Part shown: piece by piece, positions 11,896 through 22,800 of the stretch | Layout: every line of letters starts with the position of its first letter | Position numbering within the stretch: the stretch's first letter is position 1 | Source of the DNA: Polytrichum commune | Lineage: Eukaryota > Streptophyta > Polytrichopsida > Polytrichales > Polytrichaceae | Reading direction: 5' to 3' | Assembly: GCA_950295325.1 (NCBI GenBank) | Contig: OX485809.1 | Coordinates: 29,152,144 to 29,216,143, forward strand | Length of the DNA: 64,000 nucleotides | Made by a program: the position numbers and the translations under genes | The notes under the pieces: model-generated | Told to the model about the DNA's origin: nothing | The model's input: the letters and a program-made list of their open reading frames with translations, nothing else | The model's database searches: none

Positions 11896-14800
11896 ATGTG
11901 TGGGAGACAAATTTGGAGGCAGTGCCTCTTAATGCCACTTCTTCTACATTGTTTTGTGCTTGCTTGTGTGGGGAGTGCGGGCGACGAGCGGCCTCTCTAC
12001 AGGTACTACTTCTGAAGCCTTATTTATTATTCAAATTTTCAAATCTGTTTATCAATTGCTCTAGTTGTATTTCAAGTCAAAATTTCTCTGCAATGGCTGC
12101 AAATCACTTGTCTGAATTCATCATGCAAGGGTTGAGAAGACGGCACATTTCAAGGTTTCTGATGCCAAGAGTTTCTGATTGTAGCAATGGAGCGGTTTGG
12201 TTTTGGAAAAGTTATTAATTGTGACTTTAGTTCGCTTTGAATGAGGGAACATGAATGCATAAAACCCCTGCTTTCTGGGAGGCCACTGGCAATTCAATGT
12301 AGAAGTGAAAATATCCTAGATGCAAATAAGAGTGAGAATAAGAAACATTCACTGCACAACATGCCACATTATGCAATTAAGGTAGACGGGTCATAAATGG
12401 TTACTTTTTCCCACTTCTCCTAGGACATGAAACACGCTATGAGTATGAGATGGTTAGCAAATCCAAATCGAGGCCGTAGCCACATTTCTCATAATTTTCG
12501 GAGCTCACATGAATATATTATTCATTGTCAAAGTGAGATTCTCGTGAACATTAAATGGTCATATAGGTCCCTCCAATTATGTTGACTATTGAGCCTACAA
12601 TGGTTATTATATTTTGAACACGCAGTGCAATCTCTTTGTCAACCCATGTCTTTTTGGAATCCGTGCTTGGAGGCACACCTAACCACATACCACCTAAATA
12701 TAAGTGTCCTAATAAGAAATGTAACGATGTAAGGTTGTTTTACCTTAATGTTCATGCATACCCGAAAGGTGATTACATAAGGCTACAACATCTGTGTATA
12801 CTTCACTGCATCCTCTGCCAGACTCACTCAGCTCCAAATTAGGGGATTTTTTGAGAAGAGTACTACTGGACTAAACAAAACATTCACTGCCCAAAGTGAA
12901 GTTTTTCATTGATCAAGGGGTGTCCAATTACATCCACATGAACCATTTTCCAAGTATTGATGAAGTCAATAGGTTAATTCTGTAAGTGGAATAATGGTAA
13001 GGGACCTGATTTGTTCACAATAATGGACTTGTTTATCCAGCTTGGTGCTTACCTTCTTTTTTCTTTTTTAAAATAAAAATACAAATTTATAATGAGCAAG
13101 TCGGCATTGTAAAATTTAATTAGGTTCTGCACTGAATCAGCTCTTGCAGAGCAGTTCCTCTTGTCAAAGTCAATGGTTCCTGTAGTGGCATCAAGCATTG
13201 CAAGTAACAATTTTATTGACACATTTCTATTGTTAGAATGTCTGACTTTGAAATTTTGGCTGCCCTTTGTTATCTCAAAAATTTACCGTAAGAATAGTTG
13301 CAACTGTGGTATTTCTCTGTGGACCATTTATTCATCATTGGACTTTAGAGGATGTTCCAGAATGATTTTTTTGACATAAGAAATTCCTGAGTGGTAATAT
13401 ATTGTGGGACAAATGTGTATGGTGAAGTTATTGATGACTGTAATTGTGGAACATGTGCTTGAAGGGGTTGTGTTCAAGGCTGTGAGCAGACTGGGTGTGT
13501 AGATGGCCACTGTTTTAACAGCTGCAACTTTCCCGTGAATGTTGATCTCGAAGGGAACATTCTGCCAAAAAAGTCGCTGGACTTACCGCACGAAAAGTTT
13601 CTAAAAGAGCCTCTCTATTTGGGATGGAAGAAGTGGGACTGCATCAGCGAATGTCGCTACCAATGCATGCTTCGTGAGGAAGTCTTGAGAGGCGCGAGCT
13701 CAGAGCCTCCCGTCAAGTATCACAATAAGTGGCCTTTCCTGCGCATTTACAGTTTACAGGTTCACAAGTTTAACCCTTTTTTGTTTTAGTTTTATGATAG
13801 GGTTGTGCTCATTTAAGTCATTGACTGGTTGATTTGTTTTGTATTTCATGAACTGGGCACTAGAGTTTAACCTATAACTCAAATGGGACTTTTTGTTAGG
13901 AGTTTATCCTTATGACTTTCCATTGGTTGGTTTGCATAACAATATCAATAATTTCTCTCCACTTGTGATTCATGCTTGGAGGTAGTGTTTTGAATTTGAA
14001 TGAAGAGCAACCTATTTCATGAGGTTCATTGGGGAACGAACTCATTTTAGCACCTCTTGGCATGCCAAAATGGGTTTGACCCTCAATGAACTGTTATATA
14101 GTGTTCTTTGTTGAAACCTCCACAATACCTCCACAACATCTTCAAGCATACCCCAGAAACTTACCCCAAGAACATGGAAGGTGTTCTGTGCAAAACAACC
14201 CACTTCCAACCAGAAGTTTTGTTCAGTTAGAGGCTATTGTTGTGAGAGTTTTGCTGGACTTAAGCTGAGCAGACCTGTCATGGTCACATTTCCTAATTGA
14301 ACAGCTATATTTGAGTGGTGTGTGGTTAGCTGTGGATGTAAGAATGGACTAAAAACACTTGTGCTGAAGAGAGATTGGACTATGTGCTGAAAATATGTCA
14401 ACTATTCTAGGCTCAATAGCCAACATAATTGGGGGGACTTATATGACTATTTAATGTCCACAAGAATCTTCACTTTGACAATGAGCTAGATATTCATATG
14501 AGCTCCAAAAGTTATAAGGAACATTACTATGGCCACAATTTGGAATTGGCAATCATCTTGCACTTATTGTGTGTTTTGCAATCTACGAGAAGTGGGTGCA
14601 GAGCTTAAAGTGACCATTTAACACCTGCTTACTTAATTCTATTGTTGATTTTTTTTTTTTTTATTGGGTTGTGTAAATATGTAAAGTACCCCAACATGTC
14701 TATTGACCTAATAAGGCTGTTGACAATGTAAAAGAGCTCAATAAGTGAATTAGCCAACAAGGCTTTTTGGCAATGTTTACTCACTGGGTTGTGTGTATAT

Positions 14801-16858
14801 GAATATATGCAGGAGCCGGCTTCTGTAGGTTTCTCTGTATTGAACTTGCTTGTGCACTTTCAAGGGTTTTCCTCTTTTCTGGTGCTTATATTTTACAAGC
14901 TTCCTTTGCAACCCAAGGGCCCTTATTATGAATATGTGGGCCTCTGGACCGTCTATGGACTTCTCTCGATGAACAGCTGGATTTGGAGCACAGTTTTTCA
15001 CTCAAGGTGAGTTGTCTTGTACTTTTCTGGACACCTGTGTTGATCATGAAGATTAACCCTTAAAGGACATGGTTTTTTTGCACTGCTATGTATATGTTTT
15101 TGTCCTTATTTTTTACACATTTTTGGAAAGTTTCTTTTGCATATCTTAGTGAACACTTCAATCAAGTCAAATATCAAACATTCACCTCATTTGTCAAGAT
15201 TTTCAAATTTTGCCACCCTGGAAAGTGCTCGCCCTGATTAATTTTATGTTTTTCCTAATATTGGATGATGGGACCAACCTATATTTGGGAACTTTCAAGC
15301 AGCAAAATGAAAATGTTTATTTGACACACTTTAGAAAGTACATTGTGGTGATTGGACAAAATCTCATGGATTTATGGGTGGTCAAAGTTTTGTTGACTTT
15401 AAAATACCTGAGTTTATACGACACATTTTTGCACTTGAGAAAGTGAAGTGCACAATTGGAACAGGGGTCACAGTTCACGAGGTTTGCTAAAACGTGATGA
15501 TGTAGGTGAACTGAATAAAAAAGCATCACAAAAGCCCAGGATAGGCCTCTTGGGCATTTTAAGGTCATTCAAGTATATAACTCAAAGTTGACAATGATAA
15601 AAATTGTTGATTTTGGGGAGATTTTGTTTCTAAAAATATGCATGTCTTCTCTGATATGTATTGCAGAGATATGGCATTTACTGAGAGGCTGGACTTCTCT
15701 TCAGCTGTTGCACTACTGGGTTATTCTTTGATTCTAGCCATCATCCGGGCAGGAAATCTGAGAGTTGAAGCAGTGCGGGTGATGGTGGCAGCTCCTATTA
15801 TTGCTTTCATCTCAACTCATATTTTGTTCCTCAACTTCTACGAGTTTGATCAAAGTAAGTAATGTGACTGAATTCGATGCCTCTATTGGTTTGATGCCCA
15901 TTCATTCCTAGCCATGTTTTGTGTTGCATCTAGAATAATCTAAATTACTCCATGGGCGTTCCCCCTTTCGTGGTTTGGGCAGGGCGTTTCCTTTTTTACC
16001 TCCATAGCATTCTTAAGCATGTGTAAGGACATTCTCTTTCTGTCTTATCTTCAAGTATGAATTTCCAAGAATCCAGGTCCTTGGTACATGCATGTTAGCC
16101 AGCCATAGCCAAGTGGCAAGTTCTCATTAGTTCTCATTAGTTCTCATTGTTATGAACACCTCATTGTTACCTATCTTTGGACAAAGCCTTCTCTCATCTA
16201 CCAAGATTTAACTTAAAGACCATGTCAAAAAGAAAATCACCAAGGGTACACTCCAAGATGCTTGTCTAGCAAGAACACCCACTACATCACTTAAGAATGC
16301 TATATCATACTTGTGATATTGTTTGGTTTATTAGGTTACATGATGTATATTGTTAACAAACTGAGCTCTCAAATTGTTTGTAGTTCTCAGAAATTGTGCT
16401 GAGGACTTGCATTGTGTTACCCATCCTTGAAACCTGTTCCAGTCTACTGATCAGCACTTCACTTCATTCATGCTACTTAAATTTTGTGTTCAACAATCTA
16501 TATACCTCTAACCAGTGTTGATGATGGTGTACCAGATCTATATATGATTATCAACGTGGTGATAAATGTACTCCAGCTCAGCATCTGGGCAGTTTGGGCC
16601 TGGCGCACCAAGCATCCAGCTCGTCTCAAACTCTGGACAGTAGTTTTTTGTGCTGCTTTGGCGATGCTTTTGGAAATATTTGATTTTCCTCCTTTGTGGG
16701 GAGTTTTTGATGCACATGCAGTGTGGCATGCAACGACTCTCCCTATTACCTACATATGGTGGAGCTTTATAAAAGATGATGCAATAATCAGAACGGAGAC
16801 ATTGGTAAAGAAAAGTCAGGCTGGAAGCAGCGACGAGCACACAAAGAAGACACAATAA
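11896..16858 (+). CDS. PGAP3: Per1/PGAP3-like GPI-remodelling phospholipase, copy 2 (five exons)
   Basis: Predicted exons are 11896-12002, 13465-13759, 14813-15006, 15667-15854 and 16536-16858, joining to 368 residues. Intron phases match copy 1 exactly, and exons 3 and 4 have identical lengths (194 and 188 nt) in both copies. The start at 11896 gives a leader with a hydrophobic core; an in-frame ATG at 11932 is the alternative. The luminal Cys-rich exon, the FHSRD motif (His197, Asp200) and FDAHAVWH (His322, His326) are all present. The last exon is highly similar to copy 1, while the luminal exon is more diverged and about 11 codons longer. Both copies look functional. The role in GPI-anchor fatty-acid remodelling is inferred from the family. 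The acceptor of exon 2 (cttgaag) is weak and is the least certain border. Confidence 0.88.
12378..12747 (-). repeat. Dispersed TIR repeat R1, copy 5
   Basis: Reverse-oriented copy in intron 1 of PGAP3 copy 2. It runs from 'taaggtagacggg' to 'gttttacctta', which is an imperfect terminal inverted repeat. Landmarks such as 'cacttctcctagg', 'ggagctcacatg' and 'tggtcatataggtcc' are present. Confidence 0.65.
13881..14230. repeat. MITE-like repeat R3, copy C
   Basis: R3 copy in intron 2 of PGAP3 copy 2. It starts 'tgggactttttgttaggag' and ends with 'cagaagttttgt'. Shared words are 'catgcttggaggtagtg', 'cttggcatgccaaaatg' and 'ctcaatgaac'. It sits at a different place from the copies in PGAP3 copy 1, so the insertions are independent. 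Confidence 0.6.
14266..14636 (+). repeat. Dispersed TIR repeat R1, copy 6
   Basis: Lies in intron 2 of PGAP3 copy 2, right after R3 copy C. Landmarks are 'tatttgagtggtgtgtggtta', 'gagattggactatgtgct' and 'ctattctaggctcaatag', with the end 'cctgcttactta'. Confidence 0.65.
16128..16149. repeat. Short tandem repeat of a 10-mer
   Basis: The unit 'agttctcatt' occurs in direct tandem about three times around 16118-16149, in intron 4 of PGAP3 copy 2. No function is implied. Confidence 0.7.
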
Positions 16859-17368
16859 CTTGAGTTTGGACAACCAACCTTATTCGGAGTTTGGACATGC
16901 AGTCCACTTGGTGTCTTCCTGAAATGAAACCATTTAGGATTTTAGGTCAAATTATTGCATTACGTGGGTGGATAGTATGCCATTTAAGCGGTTTTCCTGG
17001 TTGTAGCTGGAGTTGGCTAGCTCTTTTTTCTGTATATAACCTTTTAGTTTTTTAGTTTTTTATTTTTTATAATTCAACTAGCCTCGCATGCTTTTAGAGA
17101 AAGTACTATCTCTTATATTCCGATTCTTCCTCCTGTTAGGTCCAACACATTCTCATGTTGGAATTTCCAAGTTTCAGATTTTTCTGCACTGGTGGCGGTA
17201 CCCTGGTTGGTCACAATGGCCCTCTTGTCCAGGGGGTAAATTCTCTGGCCACCTGCTCCAGTTGGTGTATAAACAATTCACAGTATCTTGGTGAGTCCCA
17301 TGAAACATTTCATTGTATGCTCTCAAGAAGCTTCTGTTCTTGTATCAAAAATTTCAGCAATTGAAACT

Positions 17369-17565
17369 TGACCTATATAACCATTTAATGAGCACAAGAA
17401 TCTTCAACTTGATAATGAGTAAGATATTCATTCAAGCTCCAAGAAAATGAGGCAAATGGCTATGGGCTCAGTTTGGATGTGCTAATCATCTCGCTCCAAT
17501 TGCATGTTTCATATCCTAGAAGAGGCGTGCTACTTGGAAAATTTACCAATTAAGACCGGCATGTA
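17369..17565 (+). repeat. Dispersed TIR repeat R1, copy 7 (truncated)
   Basis: Contains only the right half of R1: 'gacctatataaccatttaatga', 'gataatgagtaagatattcat' and 'catatcctagaagag'-like text in shortened form. It lies about 0.5 kb downstream of PGAP3 copy 2. Confidence 0.55.
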
Positions 17566-18239
17566 GTATAGATAGCACACTATAAATAAGGGCTCTCTAA
17601 TGCCCATTGTGTTAAAATTTTATACAAGGCTACAAATATTCTGCTCTTTAATGGGCATGTCCAATAGGTGTGACAGGGGACGTGAAAAGGCAGGTGTGAA
17701 GTGGCAAGTTGTGAAGGGGTTAATTCTGGTGTTTTGAATCGCACCTCAAGCGTCACTATTGGGATTGACAAAACCTTCACCCAAGGCTAATGTTCTAGCT
17801 CCTCAACAAAGTTCCAAGGATTTCAACCTGATTTAAGGTTTGTTTGACGTCGAGTTTTGGAGGTTAGAGACTGCCTGTTTAGATAAATATTACTTGGATG
17901 TAGTATCACACACTGCAGTTCTAGTTTGCAAAATATGAGCCTTGCATTTTCCAGCAATGTCGTGTTCTGAATTCACATCATTCTGGTGATGCATAATGTC
18001 CTTTGACAACACCCACTAAGCAAGTGTAGACAAATGCGATGATCAAATAAGGAAAATAATGTCATCCAACATCCATTGGAGTGTGTGTGGCCCTATTGTG
18101 GGCAACTCCAACTCCACAAAAAAAAATTATACTTGGTGGATCAAAGCGATAATTGTCTCATGTAGTTAGCAATTGTAGATAATCATGATACTCATCTCAA
18201 GAAACCATAATTGAAGTTTTAAGAACCCAAAGAGGGTTC

Positions 18240-18430
18240 TTTTCTTTAGGTCACATAATCCATCCCGATTGTATTCACAATTGGACGTAAAGTGATGTCT
18301 ATATTTTGAGCACATAGTTCAATCTCATGTAACACATGACATTGTCCAATCTTAAAAACAAGCCTTGTCATATTCCATTCAATTATACATGTTTGATTAA
18401 CACAAGTGACCACATAAGACGCACTTTGTG
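18240..18430 (-). repeat. Dispersed TIR repeat R1, copy 8 (fragment)
   Basis: A short reverse-oriented piece recognisable by 'attttgagcacatagttcaatctc' in shortened form and the following 'catgacattgtcc'. It is much more eroded than the other copies, so the borders and the assignment are tentative. Confidence 0.35.
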
Positions 18431-18781
18431 TTCGAATGTCCCCTCTACAACTTCATTAGAGATAGGTTTCCTTCCCTATTTCAGATTCGCAATACTAGAT
18501 AGCCTCAAGTCTTCTTCCAACTGGATCATCAAATTGATATTCGCCTCTACCTTATGGAAGCTATTGCACTCGGTTACTCTAGAAATTGGCATTCTTCACA
18601 CCATCTTGATGTACTCATCGTCCCATGAGCCTTCTGGCCTCTTGGGCCTTGCAATCAATTCTGTTTCATTTCATAAGGCCCACAAACCCAACTTCCCACC
18701 ATCTCTTCCGAAGTTCTAATCCACACTCTGTTTTGAAGCACACATTCCACAAACTCGGGTTCCCTCGAAACAATCCCAAGA

Positions 18782-19189
18782 ATGGTGAAGGACGACCGCG
18801 CCGATTTTGCTTTCCGCACATCATACGACGACACCTATTTGAGGTGGCCGGCTAATCCACGGGGCCCGAAACGGCTACCGAATGAACTGGAGATGGCAGA
18901 GGGAACGATCAAAGGTCCCACTATGTACACGACACAGTACAGTGACCTATCTCAGCTGCCGGAAGACGAGCGCCGGAAGCTTGAAACCCAGGGCTCCTGC
19001 AGCAACTTAACCCCGAGCCCAAGGAAGGCGCCGGGTGTCATAGAAATGGGTGGGGATCCTCGTGGCGATAGGACTTGTGGAGTTACTTGTGGCAAGTTCC
19101 CGGCGCAAGGAGACAAGTCCGTGAGGCCCGAATCATTCATTTGTGCCACCAAATATCAATCGTTCTTCCGCGACCCTCCCAATCCTTGA
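18782..19189 (+). CDS. Uncharacterised GC-rich 135-residue protein
   Basis: An intronless ORF from ATG 18782 to TGA 19187-19189. It is clearly richer in G and C than its surroundings and uses GC-ending codons, unlike random ORFs here. The product is hydrophilic, charged and rich in Pro, Arg and Asp, with no signal peptide or membrane helix. It starts MVKDDRADFAFRTSYDD and contains repeated aromatic patches of the type TTQYSDL and ATKYQSFF. I do not recognise a named family. Short Thr/Tyr-rich patches of this kind occur in microtubule-inner and SAXO-like axonemal proteins, so a motile-sperm axoneme protein is a speculative option. It could also be a single exon of a larger gene. The copia element starts about 230 bp after the stop codon. 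Confidence 0.55.
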   Translation: MVKDDRADFAFRTSYDDTYLRWPANPRGPKRLPNELEMAEGTIKGPTMYTTQYSDLSQLPEDERRKLETQGSCSNLTPSPRKAPGVIEMGGDPRGDRTCGVTCGKFPAQGDKSVRPESFICATKYQSFFRDPPNP

Positions 19190-19416
19190 GTCTCAATCGA
19201 TCGACTACCTACGCATGCTGGGGCATGCTGGGAACTTTGGAACGACGAGGGCGCGTCGACGTTGAAGTTGCAAGTCTCAAAACGGCAGCATGTTGAGCGG
19301 ACGGTGCAGGGATAGATTGGGACAGTAAGTCATATGCGTGGGTGCAACGGGTGGGGATGATACATGCCCAAACTAGTACAATGCACTCCATAACCGTAGC
19401 AACAAAAACTATAGAG

Positions 19417-19421
19417 TTGTT
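19417..19421. repeat. Target-site duplication, left side of the copia element
   Basis: The 5-bp word TTGTT directly precedes the left LTR and is repeated right after the right LTR at 24766-24770. A 5-bp duplication is standard for Ty1/copia integrases. Neighbouring T residues make the exact left border slightly ambiguous. Confidence 0.8.
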
Positions 19422-19660
19422 TTTTGTGTAAACCAATCTTTATTCCTCTATTCAATGGATGATTACATCAGTGATCAACAACAACAACAACCTACATTTC
19501 TATCTGTGCTAATAATCTACCCTGTGGTTGAGTGACCCACTACATACTATCTCCCTGCTTCTACGAAACCACCAAGGACTTCTACGAACCTTCTACATAC
19601 TTCTACAGGATTGATGAATGGATGAATGAAAGATGAACAGATAGGATGAATGATCTAAAA
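19422..19660 (-). repeat. 3' LTR of the copia element
   Basis: 239 bp, matching 24527-24765 except at two neighbouring bases (TG here, CA in the other copy, near 19505). In the direction of transcription it starts TTTTAGATC and ends with ACACAAAA. It is short for a plant copia LTR. Confidence 0.95.
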
Positions 19661-19670
19661 CTCCCACTTC
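19661..19670 (-). promoter_or_regulatory. Polypurine tract of the copia element
   Basis: On the minus strand the bases directly before the 3' LTR read GAAGTGGGAG, a typical plus-strand primer. A second GAAGTGGGAG occurs about 35-40 bp upstream (near 19701-19710) and may be an older or auxiliary tract. Confidence 0.75.
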
Positions 19671-19829
19671 ACTCAACCGCAGGGACTTGATATTAAACAA
19701 TCTCCCACTTCAAGTCTCAAGCGGTGAAGAAGAAACTCCTGTGAGCATACTATCTCGAAGTTTACGAAACTGCTCTGGAGTCAAGGGTTTTGTCAGAATA
19801 TCGGCAATTTGAGCATGCGTATTCACATA

Positions 19830-22800
19830 CTATAATTGAATAGATTGTAGAAGAATCTGTTCTCTAGTATAGTGATACTTAATATCAATGTGCTTGGTTT
19901 GCGCATGAAACTCAGGATTCATTGCCAAACGAAGAACACTCTGACTATCAGTATAAATGACCGTAGGCGCTGTTTGAGTGAACCCTAAATCCGCCAGTAG
20001 TCTCCTGCACCAGATCACTTCTGTTGTCACAGTGTATAAGGCAATATACTCTGCGTGAGTTGTAGAAGTTGCAACACAAGATTGTTTCTTTGATCCCCAA
20101 GCAACATGACCATTGTTGAAATATAAAACATACCATGTCCTGGACTTCCGATCCAGATGATCAGCCCCGTAGTCTGCATCCGTGTACGCAGTTAAGACAC
20201 CATTTCCGGTGAGACCTCCCAAAACAAGCTTGAAATGCTTGGTGCCTTTCAAATATCGGCCAATCCTCTTAACAGCATTGCATTGAGCAGTATTAGGCAA
20301 ACCCTGTCGTTTTGAAGTGGCAACAGCATTTGTCGCATAAGCAATATCACAGCGAGTAGTGATAGCTGCAAATTGGCAGCTGCCAATCATATTGAGAAAT
20401 GGAAAATTTACCAATGACTGAACAACACCAGAAGTCATCATTGCAGATAGTCTTGATGTCGGATCAGCAGGAGTCGCCACAGGATGAGCATCATGCAGAC
20501 CATATTGGTCAACTATCTTCTCTTGAATATATCGTTCCTGATCGATAGAAATAATTTTCTGCTTGCGATCACGAGTCAAATGGAGACGAACATAAACTTC
20601 GAGATCTGTAATCTTGGTGACAAAAACGTCACTCATAAACTTGAGGATGGAAGCAATGCGAGTAGGACTGTTTGAACAGATGAGACCATCATCCACAAAA
20701 ATAGTGACAATTGTAATAACACCATCCTGATGTGAGTAATAGACACAATGGTCTACTGCTGCTTGAGATAATCCAAAAGTCTTAAGGAACGCCTCCATCT
20801 TCTTACTCCATGCGCGACTTGATTGTCGAAGACCATACAGAGCCTGAAGAAGTTGACAAACAGCTTCAACCCATGTAGGATCAATATAGCCCTCAACTTG
20901 CTCCATATAGATTTCTTCCTGAATACTCCCGTAGAGAAACGCCGTTTTGATATCAAACTGTTGCATATGTAGGTCAAGAGAAGCTACTAGAGCTAGAATA
21001 ATGCGGAGACTATCGTATTTGACAGTCGGGGAAAATGTCTCATGGAAATCCACTCCAGGAATTTGACTACACCCCTTTGCAACTAATCGCGCTTTGAATC
21101 GATCAAGACTGTTGTCCGGTTTAGTTTTCAGTGCATAAACCCACTTACAACGAATGGCCTTCCCACCTGGAGGAAGATTTGTAAGCTGCCATGTCTTGTT
21201 TGTAAGAAGACTGTTGAATTCCTCATCCATAGCAGCTTTCCACTGTGGTGCAAAAGGGCTCTGAAGAGCTTCTTTATAAGATTTTGGTACAGGAGGAAGT
21301 GTTCCAGCCATTGCAGAAAATGCATAGTACCAATCACCATAGCGTATAGGAGGATTGACACCTCTTCGAGGTAATTCTGTAGAGGGACTTACAGCAGAAT
21401 TCGATGTAGAAGATCCTGGTGCCATATGAGGAGAAACTTGATGATGATTTTGATTTGGAGTCGAAAAATCATGCAGATGCTCATGTGAAGAATCAGGTTC
21501 GAATTGTCTTGGAAAAATAGATTGTCCCGAATCGTGTTCTATTGCTTGTTCTGTATTTGCCGGCCCTGTATCTTGAGAGAGAGAAGAGGGACTTTGTATT
21601 GGTGAAAGAGAATTTGAAATAGGATTTGAAGAAATCTGCAGAGAGGAAGTCTGCGGAGAGGAAATCTGCTGAGAGGATAATTGTGGAGAAGAAATCGGCA
21701 GAGATGAAATAGTTTCTGGAGAAATCACAGTAGGAGAAGAAACATTAACAGTTGAAGAAGAACCAGGAAGAGAATGTGTGACATTAGTAATCGCACTAGG
21801 AATGAGAGAAGAATGTGAGTTTGTCAACTGAGGTTCGCATACATTGTATCGGACAATTTTCTCCTCATCAAAAGTAACATCGTGAGATGTAACCACCCGG
21901 GATTTGCCAGGAATCCAAACTCGAAAAGCCTTACTCTCATCAGAATATCCAACAAAAATGCCCTGCGGAGCCTTGGGATCCAATTTTCGTCGCAAAGGAG
22001 CAGGAATGTGTACGAATGTTGGACAGCCAAAAGGTCGCAAATGAGCGACAGATGGAGGTACACCAAAATATGCTTCAAAAGGAGTGTAGTCAGATAGAAT
22101 TCTGGTACCAGTTCGATTTAGTGTATAAACTAAATATTGTACCACTTCCGCCCATAATTTTAGGTTAATCCTGGCTTGATGAAGACAACTGCGAACACCT
22201 TCCATTATAGTTCGATTTTCTCTTTCAGCGACGGAATTCTGCTCTGGTGTGTAAGGGGTAGTATATTCCCGCTTGATAGAATGGGCTTCCAAATATTGAT
22301 CGAAGGCTTTGTTAGCAAATTCTCCCCCACGATCCGTTTGGAGCATCTGGACAGAGCGTCCTGTGTCTTTGGTGATCTGTGAACAGACTTTCTGAAAGCA
22401 AGCTAGAGCTTCAGATTTTCTTCGAATGCAAAAAGCAAATCGATAGGAGGTAGCATCATCCTTAAAGAGGACAAAATAAACGGATCCGCCATGGGAAGGA
22501 ACTGACACCGGCCCGCAAATATCGCCATGAAGCAAATCCCCTGGCTTAGGAAAACGATGTCGAACAGGGTTAATAGGAAATGATGCACGCTAATGTTTTC
22601 CAAGCTGACAACCAACATAGATGTGGTCTGGTTCACGCTTAGAAAGTTGAAGACCAAGAACAGAACCACGGCGTTCCATCTGTTTTATCATTTCAAAATT
22701 GAGGTGAGCAAAACGGTGATGCCATGTCTGAATTGACTGACGCTCTTGTGATTTAGGAATATTTCCAAAACTGTTCGCATGCGTAGCATGAGTTTGCGGC

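Noticed and set aside
18336-18719. 127-codon ORF upstream of the GC-rich ORF
   Set aside because: AT-rich composition like the spacer, overlap with an R1 fragment and no recognisable motif.
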